A stretch of 64,000 bases of DNA from Ovis canadensis. Its lineage: Eukaryota > Chordata > Mammalia > Artiodactyla > Bovidae. Under the pieces are notes generated by a model. The model was not told the DNA's origin and did not search any database. It was given only the letters and a program-made list of their open reading frames with translations. Made by a program: the position numbers and the translations under genes. The stretch is from positions 121,852,501 through 121,916,500 of the forward strand of contig NC_091248.1 in NCBI RefSeq assembly GCF_042477335.2, in the 5' to 3' direction. Positions 48,347 through 60,340 of this stretch are shown in pieces (within the stretch, counting starts at the first letter, position 1; each line of letters begins with the position of its first letter).

Positions 48347-49098
48347 CTTGTGATTATTTAACTTGTATAAGCAAAACCCTTTCTTTTACTGTAATGAATC
48401 AAATAATTACAGTTGCCATCACATAGGAGAAAAAGGAATCTCTCTCAGTCAGAAACTGGAATTGAGAAGAAAACACTAGGTGAGACACAGCATGAGAAAT
48501 CTGTGTTTCTTGTTCTTAATAATATAGATGTAAAGCTATCCAGGAGAGAAATATGAAGAGTGGTATCAGGGTGATTTCTTTCATGTGGAGCCTAAAGAGT
48601 AAAAACACAAATGAAAGTATTATAATGTATGAACTTAATTAGAAGATAAAATATTAAAATATTTTTATTCAAGGAAACAGTATACAGCCATTCAAAGTAT
48701 GTTACAGAGGAATATTTATACATGGAAAATAATTCCTGATATTTATAAATTAAAGAAATAGGTAAACTAACAACACTGACATATATATATATGTATACAT
48801 ATAAATGGATGTACAGTAAAACGGCATAACTATGCATACAGAACATTAACAATGATCATCTGTGGCTGTATGTTTTAGAGTACTACCTCCTCAGTCTTTT
48901 AAATACAGTTTCATGATGTTTTCCTAAGAAGCTTTTGAAACAATGTCAAAAACTCATGCAAGGTAGGTACGACATTATTCACACAGTTTACCACACTCTT
49001 AATATGTTCAAAAATCTGTGTTTTTTTTTTTTTTGAATAGAAATAAAAGGAAGAAAATAGTATAAACATCGTCATTAACAGGCTACTAGTTACAAATG
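48347..49098. other. AT-rich intergenic DNA
   Basis: No gene. It includes a TA-type simple repeat at about 48779-48802 and a T run at about 49020-49035. Confidence 0.45.
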
Positions 49099-49320
49099 CA
49101 GGGCTTACGAGGTGGTGCTAGTGGTAAAGAACTAGCTTGCCAATGCAGGAAATAAAAGAGGCTCAGGTTCAATACCTGGGTGGGGAAAATCCCCTGGAGG
49201 AGGGCATGTCAACCCACTCCAGTATTCCTGCCTGGAGAGTCACACGGACAGGGGAACCTGGCGGGCTACAGTCCAGAGGATCACAAAGAGTTGAACATGA
49301 CTAAAGTGACTTAGCACGCA
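49099..49320 (+). repeat. Bov-tA SINE, variant head
   Basis: A forward copy with a GGTGGTGCTAGTGGTAAAG head, ending in TGACTTAGCACGCATGCA. Confidence 0.86.
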
Positions 49321-49599
49321 TGCAGTTACTAATATATATATTAACTTTAAAAAGTACGGAATAATATCAAGACCATTTTCTTCAAAACTACTATTCAATT
49401 TAGTGAAATTGATTTTGAGACCATAAGGTAAGACAGGTAAGATATATTTTCAAAATAATTAAAAGAATCAGTTATTCCCTATAACAATTTGTGCACATTC
49501 TCGAATTAAATGCTGATTCTTTTCAATGAGGACATCAAAAATCTGGCAAATATTATGATAGAAGTACAAATTATTAAAATTCAGATACTGCTTTATATG

Positions 49600-49910
49600 A
49601 TTTTTAAAATATAAATTTATTTATTTTAATTGGAAGTTAATTACTTTACAATGTTGTATTGGTTTTGCCATACATCAACATGAATCTGCCACAGGTATAC
49701 ACATGTTCCCCATCCTGAACCCCCCTCCCTCCTTCCTCCCCGTACCATCCCTCTGGGTCGTCTCAGTGCACCAGCCCCAAGCATCCAGTATCATGCATTG
49801 AACCTGGACTGGCTATTCGTTTCATATATGATATTATACATGTTTCAATGCCATTCTCTCAAATCATCCCACCCTCGCCCTCTCCCACAGAGTCCAAAAG
49901 ACTGTTTTAC
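49600..49910 (-). mobile_element. L1 3' end (ruminant L1)
   Basis: Reads as the complement of a ruminant L1 terminus. It includes TTTTAATTGGAAGTTAATTA, then CCTCCCTCCTTCCTCCCC and the CACCAGCCCCAAGCATCC segment that is seen forward at 55420-55440. It is 5'-truncated. Confidence 0.78.
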
Positions 49911-50187
49911 TAAAAGTAATCAAATCTTTTTGGAGAAATGGCTGTGTCCATGGCTGAAGTGGAAAATATAATAAAAGAACTTGAAACATCTTATCAGAAG
50001 TAAGAAAATACTCAGAAATTATGGAAACACGTTAAAATGCCAAAGGAGTGAGTTTTGAGGTTCATATCTAGAACAGTTAAGGATGTAACGGTAAATAAAT
50101 AATTGTAATCCATTGATAAAAAAAATCATGAGTCCATATTGACAGATAGATAAAACAGATAGAGAGAAGAGATAGATACAGATGCAT

Positions 50188-50724
50188 TTGTTGTTGTTGC
50201 TCAGTTGCTCAGTCACGTCAGACTCATTGTGACCCCAGGGATTGCAGCACACCAGGCTTCCCTGTCCTTCACCATCTCCCAGAGCTTACTCACACTCATG
50301 TCCATTGAGTCGGTGATGCCATCCAACCATCTCTTCCTCTGTCATCCCCTTCTCCTCCTGCCTTCAATCTTTCCCAGCATCAGGGTCTCTCTGATGAGTT
50401 AGCTCTTTGCACCAGGTGGCCAAAGTATTGGAGCTTCAGCTTCAACATCAATCCTTCCAATGATTATTCAGGACTGATTTCCTTTAGGAGTGACTGGTTT
50501 GATCTCCTTGTTGTCCAAGGGACTCTCAAGAGTCTTCTCCAACACCACAGTTCAAAAGCATCAATTCTTCAGTGCTCAGACTTCTTTATGGTTCAACTCT
50601 CACATCCATACATGACTACTGGAAAAACCATAGCTTTGACAATGTGAACCTTTGTTGGCAAAGAAATGCCTCTGCTTCTTAATATGCTGTCTAGGTTTGT
50701 CATAGCTTTTCTTCCAAGGAGCAA
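50188..50724 (-). mobile_element. BovB LINE 3' region
   Basis: A reverse-oriented, 5'-truncated BovB beginning with GTTGTTGTTGC and ending at CTTCCAAGGAGCAAGG. GATA-rich sequence lies on both sides (about 50143-50178 and 50737-50752), consistent with insertion into a simple repeat. Confidence 0.87.
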
Positions 50725-51267
50725 GGGACTCATAGAGACAGATAGATAGATATGGGATTTTCCATATAGTAAAACTGACAACCCATTCATAGAAAAGCAA
50801 TGAATGAGTTGGAATGCCACATTTTGTAAACATCATTACTAATAATTGAATCAGGCAAGTAATTGATAGATGCTCAAATTAGTTGCTGAAAGCTTTATGA
50901 GGAACAGTATATTTACATATTAATTTTAATGGATGCTCCATTAAATTACATTAGGGGAAAAAAAGAATGATTTTATAATGGAGATGGTTGTGATGAATCA
51001 TCTTTACCAAGTGATCCAAGTTAGTGTCACCAACAATGGGACAAATTAATATCATGCACCTACTCATGGATGTTTTTCCTGAAGAGGGTGAATAATCTGA
51101 ATCAAAAATGAGGAATTTTGTGTTATTCCATCTGAGGAACACTCTAGTAAAGAACTACTCTTATTCCCTTCAAAAATATCAGTTTCATGAAACTCAAGGA
51201 AAGGTTGAGTATTCCAAATGAAGGAAAACTAAAGAGTGGGAGGACTAGCGAGAGAAAACTATAAATT
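50725..51267. other. Intergenic DNA upstream of OR gene 3
   Basis: About 540 bases without a supported gene or known element. Confidence 0.45.
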
Positions 51268-51281
51268 AAAAGATCAGGTTA

Positions 51282-51439
51282 TCTAGGTTGTTTCCATGTC
51301 CTGGCTATTATAAACAGTGCTGCAATGAACATGACCCTGAGAGATGTTGTGGGGAGGGAGGCGGGAGGGGGGTTCATGTTTGGGAACGCATGTAAGAATT
51401 AAAGATTTTAAAATTTAAAAAAAAAAATAAAAAATAAAA
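51282..51439 (+). mobile_element. Short L1 insertion with inverted 5' part
   Basis: The right part (about 51335-51439) is the forward L1 3' terminus with an A-rich tail. The left part (51282 to about 51334) is L1 ORF2-type sequence in the opposite orientation. The perfect 14-bp duplication AAAAGATCAGGTTA (51268-51281 and 51440-51453) bounds the whole, as expected from twin priming. Confidence 0.85.
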
Positions 51440-51453
51440 AAAAGATCAGGTTA

Positions 51454-51717
51454 ATATGAAATTGCCTGATTTTAATAATTGTGTTGTGGTGAGGTTAAAC
51501 AAATATCTTTGCTCTTGGAGAAATAAATGAGAAATTTCTGTCTTTAAATATGTTTCATATTAAAAGTTAAAGAGGTCATCAATTTTGAGGAGTAAGTAGG
51601 ACAAGGACACAACCTTTGTCTGAGCTTATTTTGAGATGAGTAACTCCAATTTCCCTTGATTCTCCACCTCTGACTCCTCTTATCACATTTCATTCCTTGA
51701 CAAGCTGTCATTAAGGA
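51454..51717. other. 5' flank of OR gene 3
   Basis: A candidate splice acceptor, TTCATTCCTTGACAAG, ends at 51704, 13 bases before the ATG. This flank does not resemble those of OR genes 1 and 2. Confidence 0.4.
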
Positions 51718-52647
51718 ATGGGAAGTAACCAGTCATGGGTCACAGAATTCATCCTGGTAGGCTTCCATCTCAGTGCAAAGATGGAAAAGCTTCTCTTCTG
51801 GATCTTCTCCCTGTTTTATATCTTCAGTTTGCTGGCAAATGGCATGATCTTGGGACTCATCTGTCTGGACCTGAGACTGCACACCCCCATGTACTTCTTC
51901 CTCTCACATCTGGCCATCATCAACATGTCCTATGCTTCCAACAACGTCCCCAAGATGATGGCAAACTTATTGAACAAGCATAGCACCACCTCTTTTGTCC
52001 TGTGCATACTGCAGACTTCTCTGTATTTGGGGTTTGCTGCTACCGAGTGCCTGATTTTGATGGTGATGTCCTATGATAGGTTTGTGGCGATCTGTCATCC
52101 CCTCCAGTACACAGTCATCATGAGCTGGAGAGTGTGCAGGGCCCCGGCTGCCACTTCCTGGGCATGTGGATTTATTCTGGCTCTGGTCCACGCAGTTCTC
52201 CTCCTAAGACTGCCCTTCTGTGGGCCCTGGGAAGTGAACCACCTCTTTTGTGAAATTCTGTCTGTCCTCAAGCTGGCCTGTGTTGACACATGGATCAACC
52301 AAGTGGTCCTCCTTGCCGCTTCTGTATTTGTCTTAGTCGGGCCCCTGTGCTTAATGCTAGTCTCTTACATACACATCCTCTGTGCCATCCTGAAGATCCA
52401 GTCAAAGGAGGGCCGCAGAAAGGCCTTCTCCACCTGCTCCTCCCACCTCTGTGTGGTTGGACTCTTCTTTGGCATAGCCATGTTGGTTTATATGGTGCCA
52501 GACTCCAATCAACGAGAAGAGGAGGAGAAAATACTGTCCCTGTTTCACAGTCTCTTTAATCCATTGCTGAACCCTCTCATTTACAGCCTGAGGAATGCTC
52601 AGGTGAAGGGTGCCTTGTACAGAGCTCTGCAGAAGAGGTCCATGTGA
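51718..52647 (+). CDS. OR2A-like: Olfactory receptor, OR2A type (gene 3)
   Basis: An intact 309-residue class II odorant receptor. The ATG at 51718 gives MGSNQSW, with a sequon at N4 (NQS). Other marks are PMYFFLS (57-63), Cys96 and Cys178, MSYDRF at the end of TM3 (117-122, with Phe in place of the Tyr in the other two), KAFSTCSSH (235-243) and NPLIYS (285-290). Ala40 replaces the usual Gly before Asn41 in TM1. It shares long identical stretches with genes 1 and 2 (for example SYASNNVPKM, FCEILSVLKLAC) but differs elsewhere, so it is an older paralog. The stop is followed 175 bases later by a BovB end. Confidence 0.95.
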   Translation: MGSNQSWVTEFILVGFHLSAKMEKLLFWIFSLFYIFSLLANGMILGLICLDLRLHTPMYFFLSHLAIINMSYASNNVPKMMANLLNKHSTTSFVLCILQTSLYLGFAATECLILMVMSYDRFVAICHPLQYTVIMSWRVCRAPAATSWACGFILALVHAVLLLRLPFCGPWEVNHLFCEILSVLKLACVDTWINQVVLLAASVFVLVGPLCLMLVSYIHILCAILKIQSKEGRRKAFSTCSSHLCVVGLFFGIAMLVYMVPDSNQREEEEKILSLFHSLFNPLLNPLIYSLRNAQVKGALYRALQKRSM

Positions 52648-52822
52648 GGGGTACATACAGTGTTGTTTGGGGATTTTCTTTTAAAATGTGTGGTTTGCTG
52701 AAAGAAAAACTCAGAAGAATTTCCCAATGAGAAATTTGATATGAATATGGTAATTGTCCAAATTCTAGCTCAGGATATAAGGCAAAGACTTGGAAATGAG
52801 CACCTTTTGTCCCTTTGTCTTT

Positions 52823-53136
52823 CAGATCAGTTCAGTCGCTCAGTCATGTCTGACTCTTTGCAACCCCATGAATCACAGCACGCCAGGCCTCCCTGTCCAT
52901 CACCAACTCCTGGAGTTTACCCAAACTCCTGTCCATTGAGTTGGTGATGCCATCCAGCCACGTCAGCCTCTGTCATCCCCTTCTCCTCCGCCCCCAATCC
53001 CTCCCAGCATCAGAGTCTTTTCCAATGAGTCAACTCTTCACATGAGGTGGCCAAAGTATTGGAGTTTCAGCTTCAGCATCAATCCTTCCAATGAACACCC
53101 AGGACTGATCTCCTTTTGGATGGACTGGTTGGACTA
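52823..53136 (-). mobile_element. BovB 3' end
   Basis: A reverse-oriented copy with the 12-bp duplication CCCTTTGTCTTT (52811-52822 and 53137-53148). Confidence 0.92.
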
Positions 53137-53148
53137 CCCTTTGTCTTT

Positions 53149-54059
53149 AGGGACAGCTAAATTATCAGATTATTTAGTCTTTCTTAAGAAACACTGAACT
53201 CTATCTTTTAAAACTAGGAATATTAATGAATGAAGAGAAAATGTAAGAAAATTACATTCTTATATTTTTCTGGCTTATGTACTTAGACATACATAGCTTC
53301 TTATCACCTTCTAGTAGCTGGACACAGTACAGTAAAATTAATGTCATAAGAGAAATCCTCCAAAGTAGAGTTGAAATTTCAATACAGAAAATACTGTAGT
53401 TAAATTATTCTCACCTCACCAATTTTAAGGCCAGTGGATGAAGTAAGAGTTTAGAGAAACTCTAAATTCATTGTGGAATACTTTAGAAGTAAAGAGAAAA
53501 AGTTAGAGAAAGTATTAGTTCAACAAGAATCTATGTAAACAAATATATAAAAGTTTAGGATTTGATCAAATGAAGAGAATTCATTAGTAATGGTTAAATT
53601 ATACTGGAAGTATGGGTTTTGAGTACTGCTCAAACTTTATGTTTTCTCTTAGATTATGATGATTTCTAATAAGACAAGATTTAATCAGTTGAAGTTCCTG
53701 AAATTTTCATCACCAATATTTTTGTAGTTTTAACCAACCTGTCTGAAGATGGTTTAGGGTAGCACCAAGCAGAATGAGACAACTATGATATAGCTGACAT
53801 TATTTCTCATTGATGGTGGCAAAAGTTTCATGGATTTATGAAAACACATTAAACAACTGTCTCCATGATGCTGATGGAAATTATTACGATTGGATGTTTG
53901 CATATATTGCAAAATGATCACCTAGATAAGTCTAGTTGCATTCATCACCATAGGTAGTTGCAAAAATGTTTTTCTTGTGATGAAAACTTCTAAAATTTAC
54001 TATCTTAGCAACGTTCAAGTATATAATATAGTGTTATTAATCATAGTCACCACTCTGTA
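53149..54059. other. Intergenic DNA, nothing recognised
   Basis: About 900 AT-rich bases downstream of OR gene 3 without a supported gene. Confidence 0.45.
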
Positions 54060-55240
54060 ATATGTCCCCTTGACTTATTTATTTCATAACTGAAAGTTTA
54101 TCACTCTTGACACCCTTAGCCCGTTTTGCCCACCCTCCACCCTCTTCCCCTGCTTCTGGGAACCACCAGTCTATTCTCTGTATCAACGAGCTCAGTTTTT
54201 GTTCTAATATTTGTTTTAGGTTACACATATAAGTGAGATTATATGGTATTTGTCTTTCTCCCAGACTTATTTTACTTATCATATGCCCTCAAGGCCCTTG
54301 CATGTTGTTGCCAATGGCAAAATTTCCTTCCCCCATTATATATACAATATATTCATTGAGGTACGCTTAGGTTGTTCCACATCTTGGCTATTGTAAATAA
54401 TGCTACAATGAACATGGGGGTACATATGTCTTTTTGAGTTAGTGTTTTTGTTCTTTTGGATAAATACTCAAAAGTGGAATTGCTAGAGCATTTGGTAATA
54501 CTATTTTTTTTAGGGAGAACCCTCCATACTGTCTTCATAGTGGCTATGCCAATTTGGCACCCCGCTCCAGTACTCTAGCTTGGAAAATCCCATGGACGGA
54601 GGAGCCTGGTGGGCTGCAGTCCATAGGGTCTCGAAGAGTTGGACACGACTGAGCGACTTCACTTTTACTTTTCACTTTCATGCACTGGAGAAGGAAATGG
54701 CAACCCACTCCAGTGTTCTTTCCTGGGGAATCCCAGGGATGGGGGAGCCTGGTGGGCTGCCGTCTATGGGGTCACACAGAGTTATACACGACTGAAGTGA
54801 CTTAGCAGTAGCAGCAGTATACCAATCTGCATTACCACCAACAGTGCACAAAGGTTCTCTTTTCTCCCCATCCTTGTCAACACTTGTTATTTCTTTTTTG
54901 TTGTTGTTTAATAGATATTCTAATAGGTGCAAGATGGTATCTTATTGTGGTTTGTTTGTATTTCCCTAATGATTGGTGATATTGAACACCTTTCATTGTA
55001 CCTATTGTCCATCTGTATGTCTTCTTTGGAAAAAATATTCCGATCCTCTGCCCACTTAAAAATTGGTTTCTCTCTCTCTCTCTCTTTTTTTGCTATTGAG
55101 TTGTATGAGTTCTTTATATACTTTGGTACTAACCTCTTGTAAGATTTCCAAATATCTTCTCCTGTTTGGTAGGTTGCCATTTCATTTTGTTGATGGTTTC
55201 CTTTGCTGTGCAGATTCTTTTCAGTTTTATATTAAATGCA
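54060..55240 (-). mobile_element. Older L1 ORF2 end and 3'UTR, split by a SINE
   Basis: Reads as the complement of a mammalian L1 3' region. Recognisable parts are TTGTTCCACATCTTGGCTAT, ACCAACAGTGCACAAAGG and TTTGCTGTGCAGATTCTTTT. It lacks coding capacity. A Bov-A2 interrupts it at 54557-54827, and a CT repeat lies at about 55069-55085. Confidence 0.85.
54557..54827 (+). repeat. Bov-A2 SINE nested in L1
   Basis: A forward dimer. Its flanks, TATGCCAATTTG (54545-54556) and TATACCAATCTG (54828-54839), look like a diverged 12-bp target duplication of L1 sequence. Confidence 0.88.
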
Positions 55241-55379
55241 TCACAATGACATTGATTATTCACTATTTTCTGACAGGTCATGAAAATTTTATTTACCTCA
55301 AGAGTTAAATTCTAGATTAAGTACAAAATTGATCATAATTAACTTACATTTCTAACATGCATACTATCATGTAAGAATT

Positions 55380-55565
55380 GAATCGCCAGTCTATGTCTGA
55401 TGCAGGATACAGCATGCTTGGGGCTGGTGCATGGGGATGACCCAGAGAGATGTTATGGGGAGGGAGGTGGGAGGGGGGTTCATGTTTGGGAATGCATGTA
55501 AGAATTAAAGATTTTAAAATTTAAAAAATAAAAAACTTAAAAAAATAAAAATAAAAAAAATAAAA
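55380..55565 (+). mobile_element. L1 3' end (ruminant L1)
   Basis: The forward L1 terminus, with GCTTGGGGCTGGTGCATGGG, a GGGAGG stretch and TAAGAATTAAAGATTTTAAA, then an A-rich tail. It is the same subfamily as 51335-51439. Confidence 0.8.
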
Positions 55566-57355
55566 ATATATAGTGCCCAAAGCATGAAATATACACTATT
55601 TAACACTGCAAGTAGATATAATAGGTGTTAGAAAAGACAACCAGTCATAAAGGTGAAGTCCAGATTACTGCTCTAGACATTACACATAAACACACACATA
55701 GAGTCACTTAGCCTGGCAGAAGATAATTATTTTTACAGACTTCTTTGTTGCAGGTTTTTTCCATAATTATTTTATGCTTAAATTGTTCACATGCTGCCAA
55801 TGTATAATTATAATTATAATTTTAAAATAAAGGGAATCCTTAAAATATAAACTGCTACCATTTTTAGTTAGAAGTTCTTCGTATAAAATAGTTCCGGAGA
55901 AGATCTAAGTGTTTCAATTCAGTGCTCCCAGTGAGAATTTGAAATTTGGTTAACTGTTGCCCAAAGTCAATACCTCAGATTCTAAAATGTCAGTCTATAT
56001 ATTTTGAATATGTTTAAGTATATTCAACAATATAAGCAATCCTTGTCAACTATAAAGTTATTCCAGTGAACTAAATGTTTATTTTTTCTGTATAATTGAA
56101 AATAGGAAAAATCATCATATGGTTGTAATATTAAACATAATGCATTTTTAGGTAAAAGTATAAACCATTTCTTCATTTTGTTATTTCTTTTAAAGAATGA
56201 ATGAAAAATAAAACAGAAAGTAAAATTTAATGCTCTTAAAATAAGGTAATAAAAAATAGCATCTCTAAACTATTATCTAGTTCAAAATTATTTTTAGAGT
56301 ATAATTTTTTAGCATAATTTTATTTTCACACTTGTTCTTAGCTATACATTTTCCCTTCCATTCCTGTAATACTGTCAAGATGTTAGAGCTATATTTTTGT
56401 TGTTCTGATGTAGCTGTGAATACCGTATTGTACGTTGCATTACTGGAAAGCTTACAGAAACTTTCATTATAGGAGAGGGCCAGTATAGGAGCCTTCTGGT
56501 AATTGAAAGTTATGAAGTTTCTGCTGAGTCATAGTGGAGACAAATTCTACCCTGTATCCTGACTGAAAGCTCTCATTCTCACAGAAAAGGTCCTGGAAGA
56601 GGGCACACACACACACATTTGGACACAACACTGGCATTATACAAAACAATACAATGACCCAAATGTCAAGGATTCAGAGGTGCATCAGGTTAAAATAGCA
56701 GACACTGCTGGGTGGGAATAAGAGAGACAAGTGGATGAACCCCATTTTCCCCTACTTATTTTGTGGCTGGAGTCAGTACTTAAACTATAGGGCCCTCATG
56801 GTGAAATAGGAACAATCTTATGCCATAGAAAATTAAGACCTGCCAATAAGATACTGCATCAGCACAGTGCTCAACACATAACATGCACTGAGACAATGCT
56901 GTTCTCAAGTACATAATGTCTAGAGGCCAGTGGTCAAGCCTGAAGCCTGAGGGTTGTCCCCAGTTGTGGACACGATATGAAGAGTCATGTGTCCAGCTGC
57001 CCAGAAGGCTCTCTCCACTTGAGCTCTGCCTCCAAAATCAGGGGCCCTGCTCTGGGGCCTCTCACAGCTGAAGAAGTAGTTGTGTTGGCAGCAGCTGTAC
57101 ACTTACTAGTTGTCACTATTATGCCAGATTAGTATTGTTCATTCGCCTTCAGAGTCTTCAGAGATCTCCGATTTCTTATCCCCAGCAAGGATCCTTTCAT
57201 TCTTCTACTATCTGAGAAAGCAGTATCTTTTATGGCCACAAGACAATGTCAGGGGCTCTGAAAAATCAAGGGAGGAATATCTTCTATCCAGGTATGGTAC
57301 CTTTTTTTCCCTTAAGAATAATGTAAAGAACCTGCTAGATGACCAGCAACATTGA
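55566..57355. other. Intergenic DNA, nothing recognised
   Basis: About 1.8 kb without SINEs or BovB, a marked drop in repeat density. No supported gene; open frames such as 56467-56649 (minus) are short. Confidence 0.45.
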
Positions 57356-57551
57356 CAGTTGATCCTTAAACAACATGGGCTTTTGAAAATCCACAGATAA
57401 CTTATAGCTGGCCCTCCATACAGGTGGATCTTCTGTATGTGTGGATTCAATCAACCACAGATTGTGTAGCACCATAGTATTTACTTTTGAAAAAATTTGC
57501 GTATAAGTGGGTCCACGCAGTTCAATCCCCATGCTGTTCGAGTGCTAACTG
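57356..57551. mobile_element. Tigger/MER2-like DNA transposon relic
   Basis: The ends form a terminal inverted repeat: CAGTTGATCCTTAAACAACA at the left and the complement of CAGTTAGCACTCGAACAGCA at the right, as in Tigger2/MER2 elements. It is internally deleted and non-coding. Confidence 0.75.
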
Positions 57552-57653
57552 CACATGGGTAGGGGGCTCTCATTTCTCAAAAGAGGTGCTTCTCGGTCAC
57601 TTTCTCTACCATTTTCTCAAATAAAGACTAATCTCAGTGCCTATGGTGTAGAA

Positions 57654-58060
57654 CAGCAGTCCCCAACCTATTTAGCACCAGGAATCGGTTTCATGGAAGA
57701 CGATTTTTCCACAGACAAGGTGGGGGTGATGGGTTGGGGATGATTCAAGCATGTTACATTTATTTTGTGTTCATTTATTTGACTTTATTTCAAGGGCTTC
57801 CCTTGTGGCTCAGTTGGTAAAGAATCTGGCTGCAATGCAGGAGACCTGGGTTCGATCCCTGGGTTGGGAAGATCTCCTGGAGAAGGAAAAGGCTACCCAC
57901 TCCGGTATTCTGGCCTGGAGAATTCCATGGACCGTATAGTCCATGGGGTTGCAAAGAGTTGGACATGACTGAGCAACTTTCACTTTCTTATTTCTATTAT
58001 TACTATGTTAGCTCAACCTCAGATCACCAGGCGTTAGACCTTGGGGGTTGGGGACCCCTG
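57654..58060. mobile_element. hAT-like DNA transposon relic, split by a SINE
   Basis: The left end CAGCAGTCCCCAACCT and the right end GGTTGGGGACCCCTG are inverted repeats typical of a mammalian hAT-type family. Without the SINE the element is about 200 bases, so it is strongly deleted. The exact family name is uncertain. Confidence 0.65.
57792..57987 (+). repeat. Bov-tA SINE nested in the hAT relic
   Basis: A forward, full-length and well-preserved copy. A short TTATTTC duplication lies at 57785-57791 and 57988-57994. Confidence 0.88.
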
Positions 58061-58171
58061 ACGACAGAAGTTTCAAGCCATGGACATATGACAAATATAA
58101 GCACACAAGAATCAGAGCAGGTAGTGGGCAATACAGTTCAATAGAAGAAAATGACCTAGGCTTTAATTCAA

Positions 58172-58392
58172 AGCCCCAGCGGCTCTAGAGGTAAGAACCT
58201 GTCTGCCAATGCAGGAGACACAGGAGACATGGGTTTGATCCCTGAGCAGGGAAGATCCCCTAGGGAAAGAAATCGCAATCCACTCCAGTGTTCTTGCCTG
58301 GGAAATTCCACAGACAGAAAAGCCTGGCTGGCCACAGTCCATGGGATTGAAGCCCCATGGAGTCTAGAGCCTGCCAGGCTACAGTCCAAAGC
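58172..58392 (+). repeat. Bov-tA SINE, variant head
   Basis: A forward, diverged copy with an AGCGGCTCTAGAGGTAAGAA head. The 3' part is partly repeated around 58350-58400. Confidence 0.8.
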
Positions 58393-58569
58393 TGGCTACA
58401 GTCCAGCTTTAATTACCTGGCCCAGGTGGTTCATTCCCTTCTACTGGGGTTCTCTAAAGTATAACTTATTTACGATTATCTGTCATTATTTCATCCCTGA
58501 CAAAGCACAACCTGATTAGCGGTGAATCAAGCAGTGGGACAGGGTATCAATTAGTAACCATTTATTGAG

Positions 58570-58742
58570 CACAGTCGTTGAATGCAGATTCCTGAGTTCA
58601 AATCCAAGCGCTGGTACTTACCAGACACTGTGTCTGGGCTGGTTACTTAAACAGTGACTCAGTCTCAATCTCTGACTCAGTTCTATCATCTGTAAAATGG
58701 GAAGAATTGCACTTGCCTCATCGGGTAATCATGCAGATTGAG
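58570..58742 (+). repeat. MIR SINE
   Basis: Contains GAATGCAGATTCCTGAGTTC at the tRNA-like side and CATCTGTAAAATGGG in the core, typical of the ancient mammalian-wide MIR family. Confidence 0.75.
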
Positions 58743-58885
58743 TTAACTTTTGTAACTGCATTGGGCATGCATAAACATAGCAGGAACTGTTTCTCTGGTA
58801 AATCACATAGAATAAATAAATCTACCATAGCTTGGCATTGTGGTAGGATCAGAATCCAAGAATAGAAAACTTTCCCCTTTAATGT

Positions 58886-58966
58886 ATCTTCCCGACCCAG
58901 GGATCGAACCCAGATATCCCACCCTGTGGGCATAGGCTTTACCCTCTGAGCAACCAGGGAAGCCCA
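58886..58966 (-). repeat. Partial Bov-tA SINE (head end)
   Basis: About 80 bases matching the complement of the tRNA-like half (ATCTTCCCGACCCAGGGATC to AACCAGGGAAGCCC). Confidence 0.78.
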
Positions 58967-59491
58967 GAGTTTTGATTAGTCAGTCGTAGACTTTGGAAGA
59001 CTCTAAAGAGATAGTTGTGTTTTTCCAGCCTTATTCTTTCATTTGGGCAAGAAATTATTTCCCCCACTTTATAGATGAAGCAATCAGGAATATTCAGGAA
59101 GTTTAAATTACTGATCAAAAGTGAAAAAAGTAAAAAAGAACTCAATGAGAAGAGAGGAACTAGAAACTGAGGAAGGAGTTGTCTTAAACCTGTAGTGAGA
59201 CAGGCCTTTTTGGAAGAGGCAATTCACAGCCCCTGCTGAAAGTGATTAGAATTCTGATAAAAATTTCAACAGTTTTCTAAGACACTTTGATAATCTTTCA
59301 AGATCCTTTCTGGGAATGTAGGGTTGCCCACTCAGCTGACTATCAGTTTTGGAACTTACTTGCATTTTAGTCCATTTTGAGACTAATCTAATCACCTTTA
59401 ACCAGACATTTCTTTGTGGTTATTGCCTCCCTTTTTTCCTACAAAATGCTTTTACCAGCAGGGGGCATCTTTGAGTGAGGCTTATACAGTG
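58967..59491. other. Intergenic DNA, nothing recognised
   Basis: About 525 bases without a supported gene or repeat. Confidence 0.4.
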
Positions 59492-59692
59492 TCAGTCACT
59501 CGGTGCTGTCCAAATCTGCGTCACCATGGGCTGTAGCCCACCAGGCTCCTCTGTCCATGGGATTCTCCAGGCAAGAACACTGGAGAAGGTTGCCATTTCC
59601 TTCTCCAGGGGATCTTCTCGACCAGGAATCAAACTTAGGCCCCCTGTATTGACAAGAAGATTCTTTACCGTCCAAACCATCAAAGAAGCCCA
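59492..59692 (-). repeat. Bov-tA SINE
   Basis: A reverse-oriented, moderately diverged copy ending in CATCAAAGAAGCCC. Confidence 0.85.
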
Positions 59693-60172
59693 GCAACTTC
59701 TCATTTACCAGCATATTTAAATGAAACTGTGATGTGGGCACGAAATTATTTTACTGGAGAAGTTGTCTTTAAATATATATGTATTTCCCGACTTAGTACA
59801 GCATTCCTTTCTATATTCTTTATGATTCTTACTCCTTGCTGCTTCTTATTAATCCTAAAACCCATGGATCCATTGAATTGGAAGAAATATTAAGGATCAG
59901 CTTGGCCAAATTTCTTCATTAAAAGCATAAGCATCTTCTCAACTGCAGCCATGGAGACTCAAAGAGATCTTTAACCAAATGTAAGTATCTTGAATAAGTC
60001 ATTATTTATCTTTTATATGGGCAAATTTTCTTTTTCTATTTTCAGTGGATTTATTTATTATTTATTTATTGTCTTTCCCTTTCCCATACAGGCTCCAGAC
60101 AAGAGCAAAAGTAAGTTCTCTTCTTTCTCTCTCTCTCTTTCAAAGGATAAGTCAAAAGAAAACATGAGACAG
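59693..60172. other. Intergenic DNA, nothing recognised
   Basis: About 480 bases with no supported gene; a short CT repeat lies at about 60125-60140. Confidence 0.4.
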
Positions 60173-60340
60173 CAGTGGTTCTCAAACCTTAGTTTGCACC
60201 AGAACCACTTGGAGAATTTTTAAAACTCTGATTGCTGGGCTCCACTCTGCGGTCTCTGATTCCGTAAATTTAGAGTGAGGTCCAAGATTTTGCATTTTCA
60301 ACAAATTTCCAGGTGATGAAGATGGTGCCAGTCAAGGAAT
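60173..60340 (+). mobile_element. MER5A-like hAT-Charlie relic
   Basis: Begins CAGTGGTTCTCAAACCTTAG and contains GATTGCTGGGCTCCAC and TTTCCAGGTGATG, matching the MER5A pattern from memory. It is an ancient non-coding element. Confidence 0.75.

Noticed and set aside
51735-52656. Other-frame open frames over OR gene 3
   Set aside because: Shadows of the intact receptor frame; composition and motifs support only 51718-52647. The same applies to 22694-22885 and 33722-34063.
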